DNA of 40,885 bases, from positions 1-40,885 of the forward strand of contig NZ_VUMD01000023.1 of the NCBI RefSeq assembly GCF_009696375.1, given 5' to 3'. The first letter of the stretch is position 1. Every line of letters begins with the position of its first letter. The translations under genes were made by a program, and so were the position numbers. The notes beneath the pieces are model-generated. The model saw only the letters and a program-made list of their open reading frames with translations, had not been told where the DNA came from and searched no databases. Below are positions 25,301 through 32,288 of the stretch, in pieces. This DNA is from Clostridium porci (GTDB lineage: Bacteria > Bacillota > Clostridia > Lachnospirales > Lachnospiraceae).

Positions 25301-26937
25301 AGGTGAATCCCTTAAGCCCCCACTACCACTGTCCGAAGTGCAGATATTATGACTTTGATTCCGAGGAAGTAAAGAAGTTTTCAGGTATGGCAGGCTGTGA
25401 TATGCCGGATAAGGCATGCCCGGTGTGCGGGACTCCCCTGGAAAAAGACGGCTTTGACATTCCATTTGAAACCTTCCTTGGATTTAAGGGAGACAAGGAG
25501 CCGGATATTGACCTGAACTTTTCAGGGGAGTATCAAAGCAAGGCCCACGATTATACGGAGGTTATCTTTGGAAAGGGCCAGACCTATCGTGCCGGCACCA
25601 TCGGTACCCTGGCAGATAAAACAGCCTTTGGCTATGTGAAAAAATATTATGAGGAAAAGGGAACCAGAAAGCGGAATTGTGAGATTAACCGGATCGTCCA
25701 GGGCTGTGTGGGCGTGCGCAGAACCACAGGGCAGCATCCCGGAGGCATCATTGTGCTTCCCATTGGAGAGGAAATTTATTCCTTTACTCCGGTACAGCAT
25801 CCTGCCAACGATATGACCACCTCCACCATAACCACCCACTTTGATTATCACTCCATCGATCACAATCTGCTAAAGCTGGATATTCTGGGGCACGATGATC
25901 CCACCATGATACGTATGCTCCAGGATCTGACGGGGCTGGATCCTGTAAAGGACATTCCTCTGGACAGCCGTGAGGTTATGAGCTTGTTTCAAAGCACTGA
26001 GGCCCTTGGCATTACGCCTGATGACATCGGCGGCTGCCCTCTGGGAGCTCTGGGTGTACCTGAGTTCGGAACCGATTTTGCCATGCAGATGCTTCTTGAT
26101 ACTAAGCCAAAATACTTTTCGGATTTGGTGCGGATTGCAGGCCTGGCCCATGGTACGGATGTATGGCTTGGAAACGCACAGACTCTGATTCAGGAGGGAA
26201 AGGCTACCATTCAGACGGCTATCTGTACCCGAGATGATATCATGGTGTACCTGATTGCCCAGGGGCTGGAGGAAGGGCTTTCCTTTACCATTATGGAGAG
26301 CGTCCGCAAAGGAAAGGGGCTGAAGGAAGAGTGGGAAAGGGAAATGAAGGCCCATGGTGTGCCAGACTGGTATATCTGGTCCTGCAAGAAGATTAAATAC
26401 ATGTTTCCCAAAGCCCATGCTGCCGCCTATGTTATGATGGCCTGGAGAATTGCCTATTGCAAGATCTTTTATCCACTGGCCTACTATGCCGCCTTTTTCA
26501 GCATTCGGGCCAGCGCGTTTTCTTATGAGATTATGTGTCAGGGCCGTGATAAGCTTGAATATTATCTGGCTGATTATAAAAAAAGAGCTGATACCCTGTC
26601 AAAGAAGGAGCAGGATACCATGCGGGATATGAGAATTGTGCAGGAAATGTATGCCAGGGGCTTTGAATTTCTCCCCCTGGATATCTACAGGGCCAAAGCC
26701 AGAGAGTTTCAGATTATAGACGGAAAGCTGATGCCTTCTCTGAACAGCCTGGATGGACTGGGAGAGAAGGCTGCGGAGGCTGTAGTGGATGCGGTGAAGG
26801 ATGGAAATTTTTTGTCCATTGAGGATTTCAGCAACCGAACAAAGATAAACGGTACCATATGCGGCCTTATGTCTGATTTGGGGCTGTTAAAGGATCTGCC
26901 AAGATCCAATCAGCTGTCATTGTTTGATTTGCAGTAA
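22315..26937 (+). CDS. polC: DNA polymerase III alpha subunit, PolC type
   Basis: A 1540-residue replicative polymerase of low-GC Gram-positives. The N-terminal domain is followed by an OB fold (about 330-420), a PHP domain (from about 428: ELHCHTKMSDMDG), a DEDD 3'-5' exonuclease (from about 516: FDIETTGFSPKK, HNASFDVGF, HHRAVDDAEAT), then the palm/fingers with a zinc-binding segment (CPKC, CPVCGTPL) and PDIDLNFSGEYQ. Residues about 202-305 form a low-complexity linker rich in Glu, Gly, Ala and then Lys/Arg, which makes the protein longer than B. subtilis PolC (1437). It closes the housekeeping cluster, 45 bp after ispG. The gene is intact. Confidence 0.97.
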   Translation: MVKNFLEVFPTLNIAEPLRELLGLVQVEKVTATRDKSSIRIYIKSPRLIHKQNIYDLERGIKDQLFPDKLVAIKIQEKYRLSDQYTPQKLLGVYRESLLLELKNYSMIEFSMFRKAEITFAQEDVMVLSVEDTMVNKDRTGELKRVLEKVFGERCGLPVEVRFTFVPSRDNERRRQLELKIEREAQAIYWQNHRRELEAIGADEGLEGADGGRRTEDGAVDGFMEAGAGDSAIAEPAPWDMLMVQAQSVEEGKEAQALVRAAEGAAGTGDSQTFRKEARLNKGRKGWGKDRDRGEDKKYTIKRSSNPDVLYGRDFEDEPMEIEKIEGEIGEVTIRGRILACENRELRSGKFILTFDISDFTDTITVKMFIRPELFQEVRALINTGMFIKVKGVTTIDKFDGELTLGSVMGIKKCEDFTSKRSDTSLEKRVELHCHTKMSDMDGVSEVKDIIRRAKQWGMPAVAVTDHGCVQAFPDANHALDKGDPFKIIYGVEGYLVDDTKQLVENSGGQSFKDTFVVFDIETTGFSPKKNKIIEIGAVKVKDGRITDRFSAFVNPDEPIPFDIEKLTGINDAMVLPHPKIEVILPQFLEFVGDGVLVAHNASFDVGFISHFAEEQGIFFAPTVLDTVTLARLLLPNLNRFKLDTVAKALNISLENHHRAVDDAEATAEIFAAFVKLLRERDVENLDQLNALSAVDTATIMKMPANHVIILAKNDIGRINLYRLVSWSHLTYYSRRPRIPKSLLEQYREGLIIGSACEAGELYQALLRGVPDAELARLVHFYDYLEIQPLGNNSFMLRDEKSTVKTEADLIELNKRIVELGERFNKLVCATCDVHFLDPQDEVYRRIIMAGQGFKDSDDQAPLYLRTTDEMLKEFEYLGPDKAYEVVVTNTRKVSDMCERIVPVRPDKCPPVIEDSDKTLTKICYDRAHEMYGQDLPRIVVDRLEKELHSIITNGFAVMYIIAQKLVWKSNEDGYLVGSRGSVGSSFVATMSGITEVNPLSPHYHCPKCRYYDFDSEEVKKFSGMAGCDMPDKACPVCGTPLEKDGFDIPFETFLGFKGDKEPDIDLNFSGEYQSKAHDYTEVIFGKGQTYRAGTIGTLADKTAFGYVKKYYEEKGTRKRNCEINRIVQGCVGVRRTTGQHPGGIIVLPIGEEIYSFTPVQHPANDMTTSTITTHFDYHSIDHNLLKLDILGHDDPTMIRMLQDLTGLDPVKDIPLDSREVMSLFQSTEALGITPDDIGGCPLGALGVPEFGTDFAMQMLLDTKPKYFSDLVRIAGLAHGTDVWLGNAQTLIQEGKATIQTAICTRDDIMVYLIAQGLEEGLSFTIMESVRKGKGLKEEWEREMKAHGVPDWYIWSCKKIKYMFPKAHAAAYVMMAWRIAYCKIFYPLAYYAAFFSIRASAFSYEIMCQGRDKLEYYLADYKKRADTLSKKEQDTMRDMRIVQEMYARGFEFLPLDIYRAKAREFQIIDGKLMPSLNSLDGLGEKAAEAVVDAVKDGNFLSIEDFSNRTKINGTICGLMSDLGLLKDLPRSNQLSLFDLQ

Positions 26938-26943
26938 CAGACG

Positions 26944-26972
26944 TTGCTATTTTTTTAAGAATATGTTAGTAT
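26944..26972 (+). promoter_or_regulatory. Promoter of the NSS transporter gene
   Basis: TTGCTA (26944-26949) and TAGTAT (26967-26972) are 17 bp apart. The predicted transcription start falls at the beginning of the hairpin at 26979-26999. Confidence 0.45.
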
Positions 26973-26978
26973 AGTGAG

Positions 26979-27003
26979 AGTCCTCTGAAAAAGAGGACTT
27001 TTT
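26979..27003 (+). terminator. Hairpin with T-run after polC
   Basis: AGTCCTCT (26979-26986) pairs with AGAGGACT (26992-26999) around GAAAA, followed by TTTT. It fits a rho-independent terminator for the polC cluster, 41 bp after its stop. If the promoter at 26944-26972 is real, the same hairpin would sit at the 5' end of the next transcript. Confidence 0.65.
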
Positions 27004-27070
27004 CTGAATGAGGCTGTAGAGGATACGGCGGCATTTAAGGCGAAAGGATGATAATTGGGGGATAGATACC

Positions 27071-28441
27071 ATGGAGCGTGAAAAATTTTCTTCCAGGCTT
27101 GGCTTTATTCTTATTTCAGCAGGATGTGCCATTGGATTGGGGAATGTGTGGAGGTTTCCTTATATTGTTGGAGAATACGGAGGAGCGGCCTTTGTGCTGG
27201 TTTATCTGGTGTTTCTGCTGGTATTGGGACTTCCTATTGTGATTATGGAATTTGCGGTAGGAAGGGCCAGCAGGAAGAGTGCAGCCCTGTCCTTTGATGT
27301 GCTGGAGCCTGAGGGAACCAGGTGGCATCTGAACAAATATGTTGCGATAGCAGGAAATTACCTGCTTATGATGTTTTATACTACAGTCGGAGGCTGGATG
27401 CTCCTGTATTTTTTTAAGATGCTTAAGGGTGATTTTACAGGCATGGGAACAGAGGCTGTATCGGGAGTGTTTGCCGCTATTTTGGGAAATCCAGCGCAAA
27501 TGGGGCTTTTCATGGCGGCAGTGGTGATTTTGTGCTTTGGGGTCTGTGCTATGGGCCTCCAAAGGGGTGTGGAGCGCATTACAAAGGTGATGATGGTATG
27601 CCTGCTGATTCTGATGGTTGTTCTGGCTGTCCACTCTATAATTCTGGAAGGCGGAGCGCCTGGATTGGAATTTTACCTGAGACCAGATTTCAGTAAGATG
27701 TGGGAGGCAGGCATTGGTGACGTGATCTTTGCTGCTTTGGGACAATCCTTTTTTACCCTGAGCATCGGGATTGGCGCTTTGGCAATCTTTGGAAGCTATA
27801 TTGGAAGGGAGCGCAGGCTCACAGGCGAGGCGATCAGTGTTACGCTTTTGGATACCCTGGTTGCTTTTATGTCTGGCCTGATTATCTTTCCGGCCTGCTT
27901 TGCCTACGACATAGAACCGACAGCGGGCCCTTCCCTTATATTCATTACCCTTCCGAATGTATTCAACCATATGGCGGGAGGAAGAATCTGGGGAATCCTG
28001 TTTTTTATGTTTATGTCCTTTGCTGCATTTTCCACTATTATTGCGGTATTTCAGAATATTATAGCCTTTGCTGTGGATTTGACAGGATGCAGCCTTAGAA
28101 AAGCAGTGGTTTATAATATAATTGCAGTTATTCTTTTATCCATTCCATGTGTTTTGGGCTTTAATCTCTGGAGCGGCTTTATGCCTCTGGGGGCGGGCAG
28201 TACAGTGATGGATTTAGAGGATTTTATCCTGAGCAACAACCTTCTTCCAATTGGAAGCATGGTATATCTGCTCTTTTGTACCAGCCGTTACGGATGGGGC
28301 TTTCAAAGATTTCTGGCTGAAGCCAATGAAGGGGAAGGCATCAGATTCCCCCGGTGGGCCAGAATTTATGTAAGCTACGTGCTTCCGGTGTTTGTGCTGC
28401 TTATCTTTATGCAGGGGTATGTGGCGAAATTTATAAAATAG
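27071..28441 (+). CDS. Sodium-dependent amino-acid/neurotransmitter-type transporter (NSS/SNF family)
   Basis: A 456-residue membrane protein with about 11-12 hydrophobic helices. Helix 1 contains GCAIGLGNVWRFPYI, the unwound sodium- and substrate-binding segment diagnostic of LeuT-fold NSS transporters; LPIVIMEFAVGR and the helix 6-8 regions (SFFTLSIGIGAL, SFAAFSTIIAVF) also fit. Bacterial members carry amino acids with sodium. The substrate cannot be read. GGGGG precedes the ATG. It is a single gene between polC and the copper operon. Confidence 0.9.
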   Translation: MEREKFSSRLGFILISAGCAIGLGNVWRFPYIVGEYGGAAFVLVYLVFLLVLGLPIVIMEFAVGRASRKSAALSFDVLEPEGTRWHLNKYVAIAGNYLLMMFYTTVGGWMLLYFFKMLKGDFTGMGTEAVSGVFAAILGNPAQMGLFMAAVVILCFGVCAMGLQRGVERITKVMMVCLLILMVVLAVHSIILEGGAPGLEFYLRPDFSKMWEAGIGDVIFAALGQSFFTLSIGIGALAIFGSYIGRERRLTGEAISVTLLDTLVAFMSGLIIFPACFAYDIEPTAGPSLIFITLPNVFNHMAGGRIWGILFFMFMSFAAFSTIIAVFQNIIAFAVDLTGCSLRKAVVYNIIAVILLSIPCVLGFNLWSGFMPLGAGSTVMDLEDFILSNNLLPIGSMVYLLFCTSRYGWGFQRFLAEANEGEGIRFPRWARIYVSYVLPVFVLLIFMQGYVAKFIK

Positions 28442-28511
28442 AACGTATATTGTTGAGCCTTTCTGAAAATATTTTTCATTTTCGGGTATATTAATTTCGG
28501 GTAATAAGGTA

Positions 28512-28540
28512 TTGACAGAAGCAGACCCATGCCATATAAT
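28512..28540 (+). promoter_or_regulatory. Promoter of the copper operon
   Basis: TTGACA (28512-28517) and TATAAT (28535-28540) with a 17-bp spacer give a near-perfect sigma-A promoter, directly followed by the CsoR-type palindrome. Confidence 0.8.
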
Positions 28541-28545
28541 TAAAA

Positions 28546-28564
28546 TATACCCTATGGGGGTATA
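28546..28564. promoter_or_regulatory. CsoR-type operator (TATACCC-TATGG-GGGTATA)
   Basis: A perfect 7-5-7 inverted repeat lies 5 bp after the -10 box. It matches the known copper-responsive CsoR operator pattern ATACCC-N-GGGTAT. A CsoR-like protein is encoded in the same operon, so autoregulation by copper is expected. Confidence 0.8.
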
Positions 28565-28582
28565 GCGAAAGGAGCCTGTGAT

Positions 28583-30919
28583 ATGCGTACAGAACAGTAT
28601 CATATAGATGGAATGTCCTGCGCCGCGTGCAGCAGCGCGGTGGAGCGAGTAACCAGAAAGCTGGCAGGAGTAAAGAGTAGTGATGTAAATCTGACCACCA
28701 ACCGGATGGTCATTACCTATGATGAAGCTCAGGTGACGCCTGAGCTTATATGCCAACGGATTTCAAAGGCGGGATTTTCTGCCAGTCCGATTGAGGAGTC
28801 AAGCCAGGGAAAAAAGGCAGAGGAAGAAGATTGGAGGCAGCAGGAGAAGGAGCTTCATACAGCCAGGCGCCAGGTGATAGCAGCTATTTGCTTTGCAGTG
28901 CCTCTTCTATATATTTCAATGGGGCATATGCTGTCCTTTCCGCTGCCTCTGCCTGCTTTTATGGAGATGGATAAGGCTCCCCTGAATTTTGCTCTGGCCC
29001 AGCTGATTCTTACGATTCCCATACTGATTTGCGGCAGGAGGTTTTATGTGGCAGGCATACGCTCCCTTCTGAAGGGGAACCCGAACATGGATTCTTTGGT
29101 AGCAATCGGTACAGGAAGCGCTTTTATCTACAGTCTTGTGATGACGGCCGGGATTCCCGCAAATCCTATGAAGGCCCATCAGCTTTACTATGAATCGGCT
29201 GCTGTAGTAATAACTCTGGTGATGTTTGGAAAGCTTTTGGAGAGCCGCAGCAAGGGAAAGACCTCGGAGGCTATACGCAAGCTGATGAAGCTGGCTCCCG
29301 ACACAGCGCTTTTGTATGAAAACGGAACAGAGCGGGAGGTAGAGGCAGCCCTTGTGACAGTTGGACAGCACATTCTGATTAAGCCGGGAAGCAGGATACC
29401 ACTGGATGGCGTGGTGGTAAAGGGAACAAGCAGCGTGGATGAATCTATGCTGACAGGGGAGAGTATTCCTGTAGAAAAGCAGGAGAGGGACAGAGTCATT
29501 GGAGGAAGCATGAATTACAATGGGGCCATGGAGGTGGAGGTGACCCATGTAGGCAGTGATACAACCCTATCCAGGATTATCAGATTGATTGAGGAGGCGC
29601 AGGGAAAGAAAGCTCCTATCTCCAAGCTGGCCGATCGGGTCGCAGGATATTTTGTTCCTGCCGTCATGGGAATCGCTCTGGCTGCCGCACTGCTGTGGTG
29701 GATACTGGGAGGAAAGGATCTGGCCTTTGTGCTGACTATTTTTGTGGCAGTGCTCGTCATTGCCTGCCCTTGTGCTCTGGGTCTGGCTACACCCACCGCC
29801 ATTATGGTGGGTACAGGCGTGGGTGCAGGTCACGGTATTCTCATTAAAAGCGGAGAGGCCTTGGAAATCTGCCACAAGGTAGATGCGGTGATATTGGATA
29901 AGACAGGCACTATCACGGAAGGAAAGCCGAAGGTAACAGACGTAAGTCTGATCTGCGGTTCAGTGGCAGAGCAAGTATGGAAGCTGGAAAAATCAGATGC
30001 TCCGGGAGAAGGGCAGAAGTCTAAGACTATTTCGGACAGGGAGCAGAAGGAGCAGCTGCTCTGGATTGCCGCCTCCTGCGAGCAGCTGTCGGAGCATCCT
30101 ATGGGACAGGCGATTGTGGAGGCTGCCAGAGAAAAGAAGATGGAGCTTGTGATGCCGGAGGCATTTGAAAGCATTACAGGCGCGGGGATTGCTACCACCT
30201 GGAAGGGGAGGAAGGTAGCGGTAGGCAATCGCCGGCTTTTGGAGCATTTGAAGGTGCCGGTTTCTCAGGAAACTACAAGAACAGCGGCTGAGTATGCAAA
30301 TTCAGGAAAGACACCTATGTATGTCGTGATTGACGGACGTCTGGCGGGTTTGGTGTGTGTGGCGGATACCATTAAGGATACCAGCGTGGAGGCTGTGAAG
30401 AAAATTAAGAGCCTAGGGATTCAGGTTTATATGGTGACAGGGGACAATCAAAAGGCAGCAGAATATATTGGAAAGCTGGCTCATGTGGATCAAGTGGTGG
30501 CAGAGGTTCTGCCGGAGGATAAGGCTGAGGTTGTAAAAGGGTTGCAGAAAGAGGGAAAAACCGTTATGATGGTAGGAGACGGCATTAATGACGCTCCTGC
30601 TTTGGTTCAGGCTGACATAGGTTGTGCCATTGGAAATGGCAGCGATATTGCCCTGGAGGCAGGAGATGTGGTGTTGATGAAATCCGATCTAATGGATGCG
30701 TACCGGGCTATTAAGCTGAGCAAGGCTACCATCCGCAATATTAAGCAGAATTTGTTCTGGGCTTTTTTTTACAATTCCTTGGGAATCCCGGTGGCAGCCG
30801 GTGTACTGTATCTGCTGGGAGGGCCGCTGCTAAGTCCTATGCTGGGAGGCTTTGCAATGTCTCTAAGTTCTGTATGCGTAGTGGGAAATGCCCTGCGGCT
30901 TAAGAATGTAAAGCTGTAG
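28583..30919 (+). CDS. copA: Copper-exporting P1B-type ATPase
   Basis: A 778-residue heavy-metal ATPase. One N-terminal HMA domain has GMSCAACSS (Cys13, Cys16). The membrane part carries the CPC metal site (about 394-396), phosphorylation motif DKTGT with Asp439, the HP locus (SEHPMGQAIVEAA), TGDN and GDGINDAPAL. The last helices with YNSLGIPVAAG and MSLSSVCVVGNALRL are of the Cu(I) (P1B-1) type. It exports copper from the cytoplasm. The operon continues with csoR and, after a gap, a small HMA protein. AAAGGAG precedes the ATG. Confidence 0.93.
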   Translation: MRTEQYHIDGMSCAACSSAVERVTRKLAGVKSSDVNLTTNRMVITYDEAQVTPELICQRISKAGFSASPIEESSQGKKAEEEDWRQQEKELHTARRQVIAAICFAVPLLYISMGHMLSFPLPLPAFMEMDKAPLNFALAQLILTIPILICGRRFYVAGIRSLLKGNPNMDSLVAIGTGSAFIYSLVMTAGIPANPMKAHQLYYESAAVVITLVMFGKLLESRSKGKTSEAIRKLMKLAPDTALLYENGTEREVEAALVTVGQHILIKPGSRIPLDGVVVKGTSSVDESMLTGESIPVEKQERDRVIGGSMNYNGAMEVEVTHVGSDTTLSRIIRLIEEAQGKKAPISKLADRVAGYFVPAVMGIALAAALLWWILGGKDLAFVLTIFVAVLVIACPCALGLATPTAIMVGTGVGAGHGILIKSGEALEICHKVDAVILDKTGTITEGKPKVTDVSLICGSVAEQVWKLEKSDAPGEGQKSKTISDREQKEQLLWIAASCEQLSEHPMGQAIVEAAREKKMELVMPEAFESITGAGIATTWKGRKVAVGNRRLLEHLKVPVSQETTRTAAEYANSGKTPMYVVIDGRLAGLVCVADTIKDTSVEAVKKIKSLGIQVYMVTGDNQKAAEYIGKLAHVDQVVAEVLPEDKAEVVKGLQKEGKTVMMVGDGINDAPALVQADIGCAIGNGSDIALEAGDVVLMKSDLMDAYRAIKLSKATIRNIKQNLFWAFFYNSLGIPVAAGVLYLLGGPLLSPMLGGFAMSLSSVCVVGNALRLKNVKL

Positions 30920-30943
30920 AATCAGAGAATAAGGAGATAAAAG

Positions 30944-31249
30944 ATGGAACAGAAGGAACGCTGCGTCTGCCGCCGCAAGCATCGGGAGGCGCCGGAGGAA
31001 CGGGGGATGATGAACCGTTTAAACCGTATAGAAGGACAGATCCGGGGAATCAAGGCGATGGTGGAGAATGAACGCTACTGCGTGGATATTCTTATCCAGG
31101 TAGCAGCCGTTCAGGCAGCCCTTAACAGCTTTAGCAAGGTGCTGCTGGAGCATCATATCAAGAGCTGTGTGGTGGATGATATCAAATCGGGGGACAGTGA
31201 TGCTACGGTGGAGGAGCTGTGCAGGCTGCTTCAGAAGCTGATGAGGTAG
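30944..31249 (+). CDS. csoR: CsoR-family copper-sensing repressor
   Basis: A 101-residue all-helical repressor. RLNRIEGQIRGIKAMVENERYCVDIL is the family's first two helices. The ligand set is Cys in ERYCVDI, His in LEHHIKSC and Cys in the same segment, the Cys-His-Cys arrangement for Cu(I). It lies 24 bp after copA with AAGGAG before its ATG, and the palindrome upstream of copA is its likely target. The Cys-rich N-terminus (ERCVCRRK) is an extra feature. Confidence 0.9.
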   Translation: MEQKERCVCRRKHREAPEERGMMNRLNRIEGQIRGIKAMVENERYCVDILIQVAAVQAALNSFSKVLLEHHIKSCVVDDIKSGDSDATVEELCRLLQKLMR

Positions 31250-31326
31250 CCTAAGAAAAATTCTCGAATTGAGGATGAAAGGGAGTATAAACTTTTCATA
31301 AGCGAAGGGAAAGGAATATAAAAAAG

Positions 31327-31521
31327 ATGAAAATATTTAAATGCGGGGAAATCATGTGCGAAGGTTGTGTAAACAGAATAAAGAAAGCTCTGGATGCAGC
31401 TGGTATTCAGAATATCGTTGACCTGTCTGCAAAGACTGTAACGATTGAGGGCAGTGCCAGCTGTGAGGCTAAGGCCCTGGAGATTTTGGAGGATCTGGGA
31501 TTTTCAGCGGTAGAGGCATAA
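31327..31521 (+). CDS. Small HMA-domain protein, CopZ-like copper chaperone
   Basis: A 64-residue single HMA domain. The metal loop reads EIMCEGCVNRIKKAL, with the two Cys of CxxC; the Met sits directly before the first Cys and not two positions before, unlike MxCxxC of CopZ. GFSAVEA ends the fold. Likely it hands Cu(I) to CopA or CsoR. It lies 77 bp after csoR with AAAGGA upstream and is probably co-transcribed, though the gap leaves room for its own promoter. Confidence 0.75.
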   Translation: MKIFKCGEIMCEGCVNRIKKALDAAGIQNIVDLSAKTVTIEGSASCEAKALEILEDLGFSAVEA

Positions 31522-31604
31522 GGCGGAATCGGTTGATTTAAAAGTGATTCTGAAACAGCCCTGTTTATTGTTAAAATTATTTAAAAAATTTTGACAATTT
31601 ATGG

Positions 31605-31633
31605 TTGACATTCCTGGGCGTTTGTATTATACT
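31605..31633 (+). promoter_or_regulatory. Promoter of the tRNA-Pro/tRNA-Glu genes
   Basis: TTGACA (31605-31610) and TATACT (31628-31633) are 17 bp apart, 11 bp before the 5' end of tRNA-Pro. Confidence 0.8.
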
Positions 31634-31644
31634 ACCAAAGGTAT

Positions 31645-31718
31645 CGAGGCGTGGCTCAGTTTGGTAGAGCGCTGCGTTCGGGACGCAGAGGCCGCGTGTT
31701 CGAATCACGTCGCCTCGA
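31645..31718 (+). tRNA. tRNA-Pro (anticodon CGG)
   Basis: The cloverleaf is complete: acceptor CGAGGCG/CGCCTCG, D stem GCTC/GAGC, anticodon stem CTGCG/CGCAG with loop TTCGGGA, T stem GCGTG/CACGT with one wobble and loop TTCGAAT, discriminator A. CGG with G37 fits proline and reads CCG. CCA is not encoded. Confidence 0.95.
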
Positions 31719-31730
31719 TGTATTTGTTAA

Positions 31731-31802
31731 GGCCTGATGGTCAAGCGGCTAAGACGACGCCCTCTCACGGCGTAAACCCGGGTTCGATTCCCGGTCAGGT
31801 CA
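31731..31802 (+). tRNA. tRNA-Glu (anticodon CTC)
   Basis: Acceptor GGCCTGA pairs with TCAGGTC (one G-U), anticodon stem ACGCC/GGCGT with loop CTCTCAC, T arm CCGGG/CCCGG with TTCGATT, discriminator A. The body is a typical glutamate tRNA, with CTC in place of the usual TTC, so it reads GAG. No CCA is encoded. It is 12 bp after tRNA-Pro. Confidence 0.95.
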
Positions 31803-31809
31803 TGATGAT

Positions 31810-31841
31810 AAGGCTGTTGCTCAGGCAGCAGCCTTATTTTT
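31810..31841 (+). terminator. Terminator after tRNA-Glu
   Basis: AAGGCTGTTGC (31810-31820) pairs with GCAGCAGCCTT (31825-31835) with one G-U around TCAG, followed by ATTTTT. It separates tRNA-Pro/Glu from tRNA-Thr, so the latter may depend on read-through or its own weak promoter. Confidence 0.75.
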
Positions 31842-31879
31842 CAGGAAGATATCAGGATTCAGATGCCAATATTTTATAT

Positions 31880-31952
31880 GCTTCTGTAGCACAGTTGGTA
31901 GTGCACTTCACTCGTAATGAAGGGGTCACCGGTTCGAGTCCGGTCAGGAGCT
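31880..31952 (+). tRNA. tRNA-Thr (anticodon CGT)
   Basis: Acceptor GCTTCTG pairs with CAGGAGC (one wobble), anticodon stem CTTCA/TGAAG with loop CTCGTAA, T stem ACCGG/CCGGT with TTCGAGT, discriminator T. CGT reads ACG. CCA is not encoded. No convincing promoter lies in the 40 bp between the preceding terminator and this gene. Confidence 0.95.
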
Positions 31953-31960
31953 TGCAAAAT

Positions 31961-31990
31961 AGACCATCAGTTTTGGTGGTCTGTTTTTTT
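31961..31990 (+). terminator. Terminator after tRNA-Thr
   Basis: AGACCATCA (31961-31969) pairs with TGGTGGTCT (31974-31982) with one G-U, followed by GTTTTTTT. The next 190 bp are AT-rich with no gene seen before the promoter at 32183. Confidence 0.85.
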
Positions 31991-32182
31991 GCATTTGTCA
32001 ATCCTTTTTTGGAAATAGTGCGTTGCTTATGCGCATTTCTTCACCCGTTCGGCTGCGAAAATACTTTGTGCAATCGCTCAAAATGTTTTATTCTATAAAA
32101 ATACTTGATAAAACGTTTCTTCTCCGGTATTAAAAAACTGTTAAAATATAGGCAAACCTTGCCTGCCGGATAAAATCCTAAT

Positions 32183-32211
32183 TGCTGTAAAGAACCGGAT
32201 ATGCTATACTA
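32183..32211 (+). promoter_or_regulatory. Promoter of the AI-2E family gene
   Basis: TTGCTG (32183-32188) and TATACT (32206-32211) are spaced by 17 bp, about 78 bp before the start codon. Confidence 0.5.
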
Positions 32212-32288
32212 AATTGCGCAAGCAAAAGCTCTGCAAGAAGAATACGTTTCTAAATAAACGGAATAATCCTACTATGGGAGAAAAATAG

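Noticed and set aside
31601-32098. 165-codon open frame over the tRNA region
   Set aside because: It runs through three clear tRNA genes and two terminators; the open frame is accidental.
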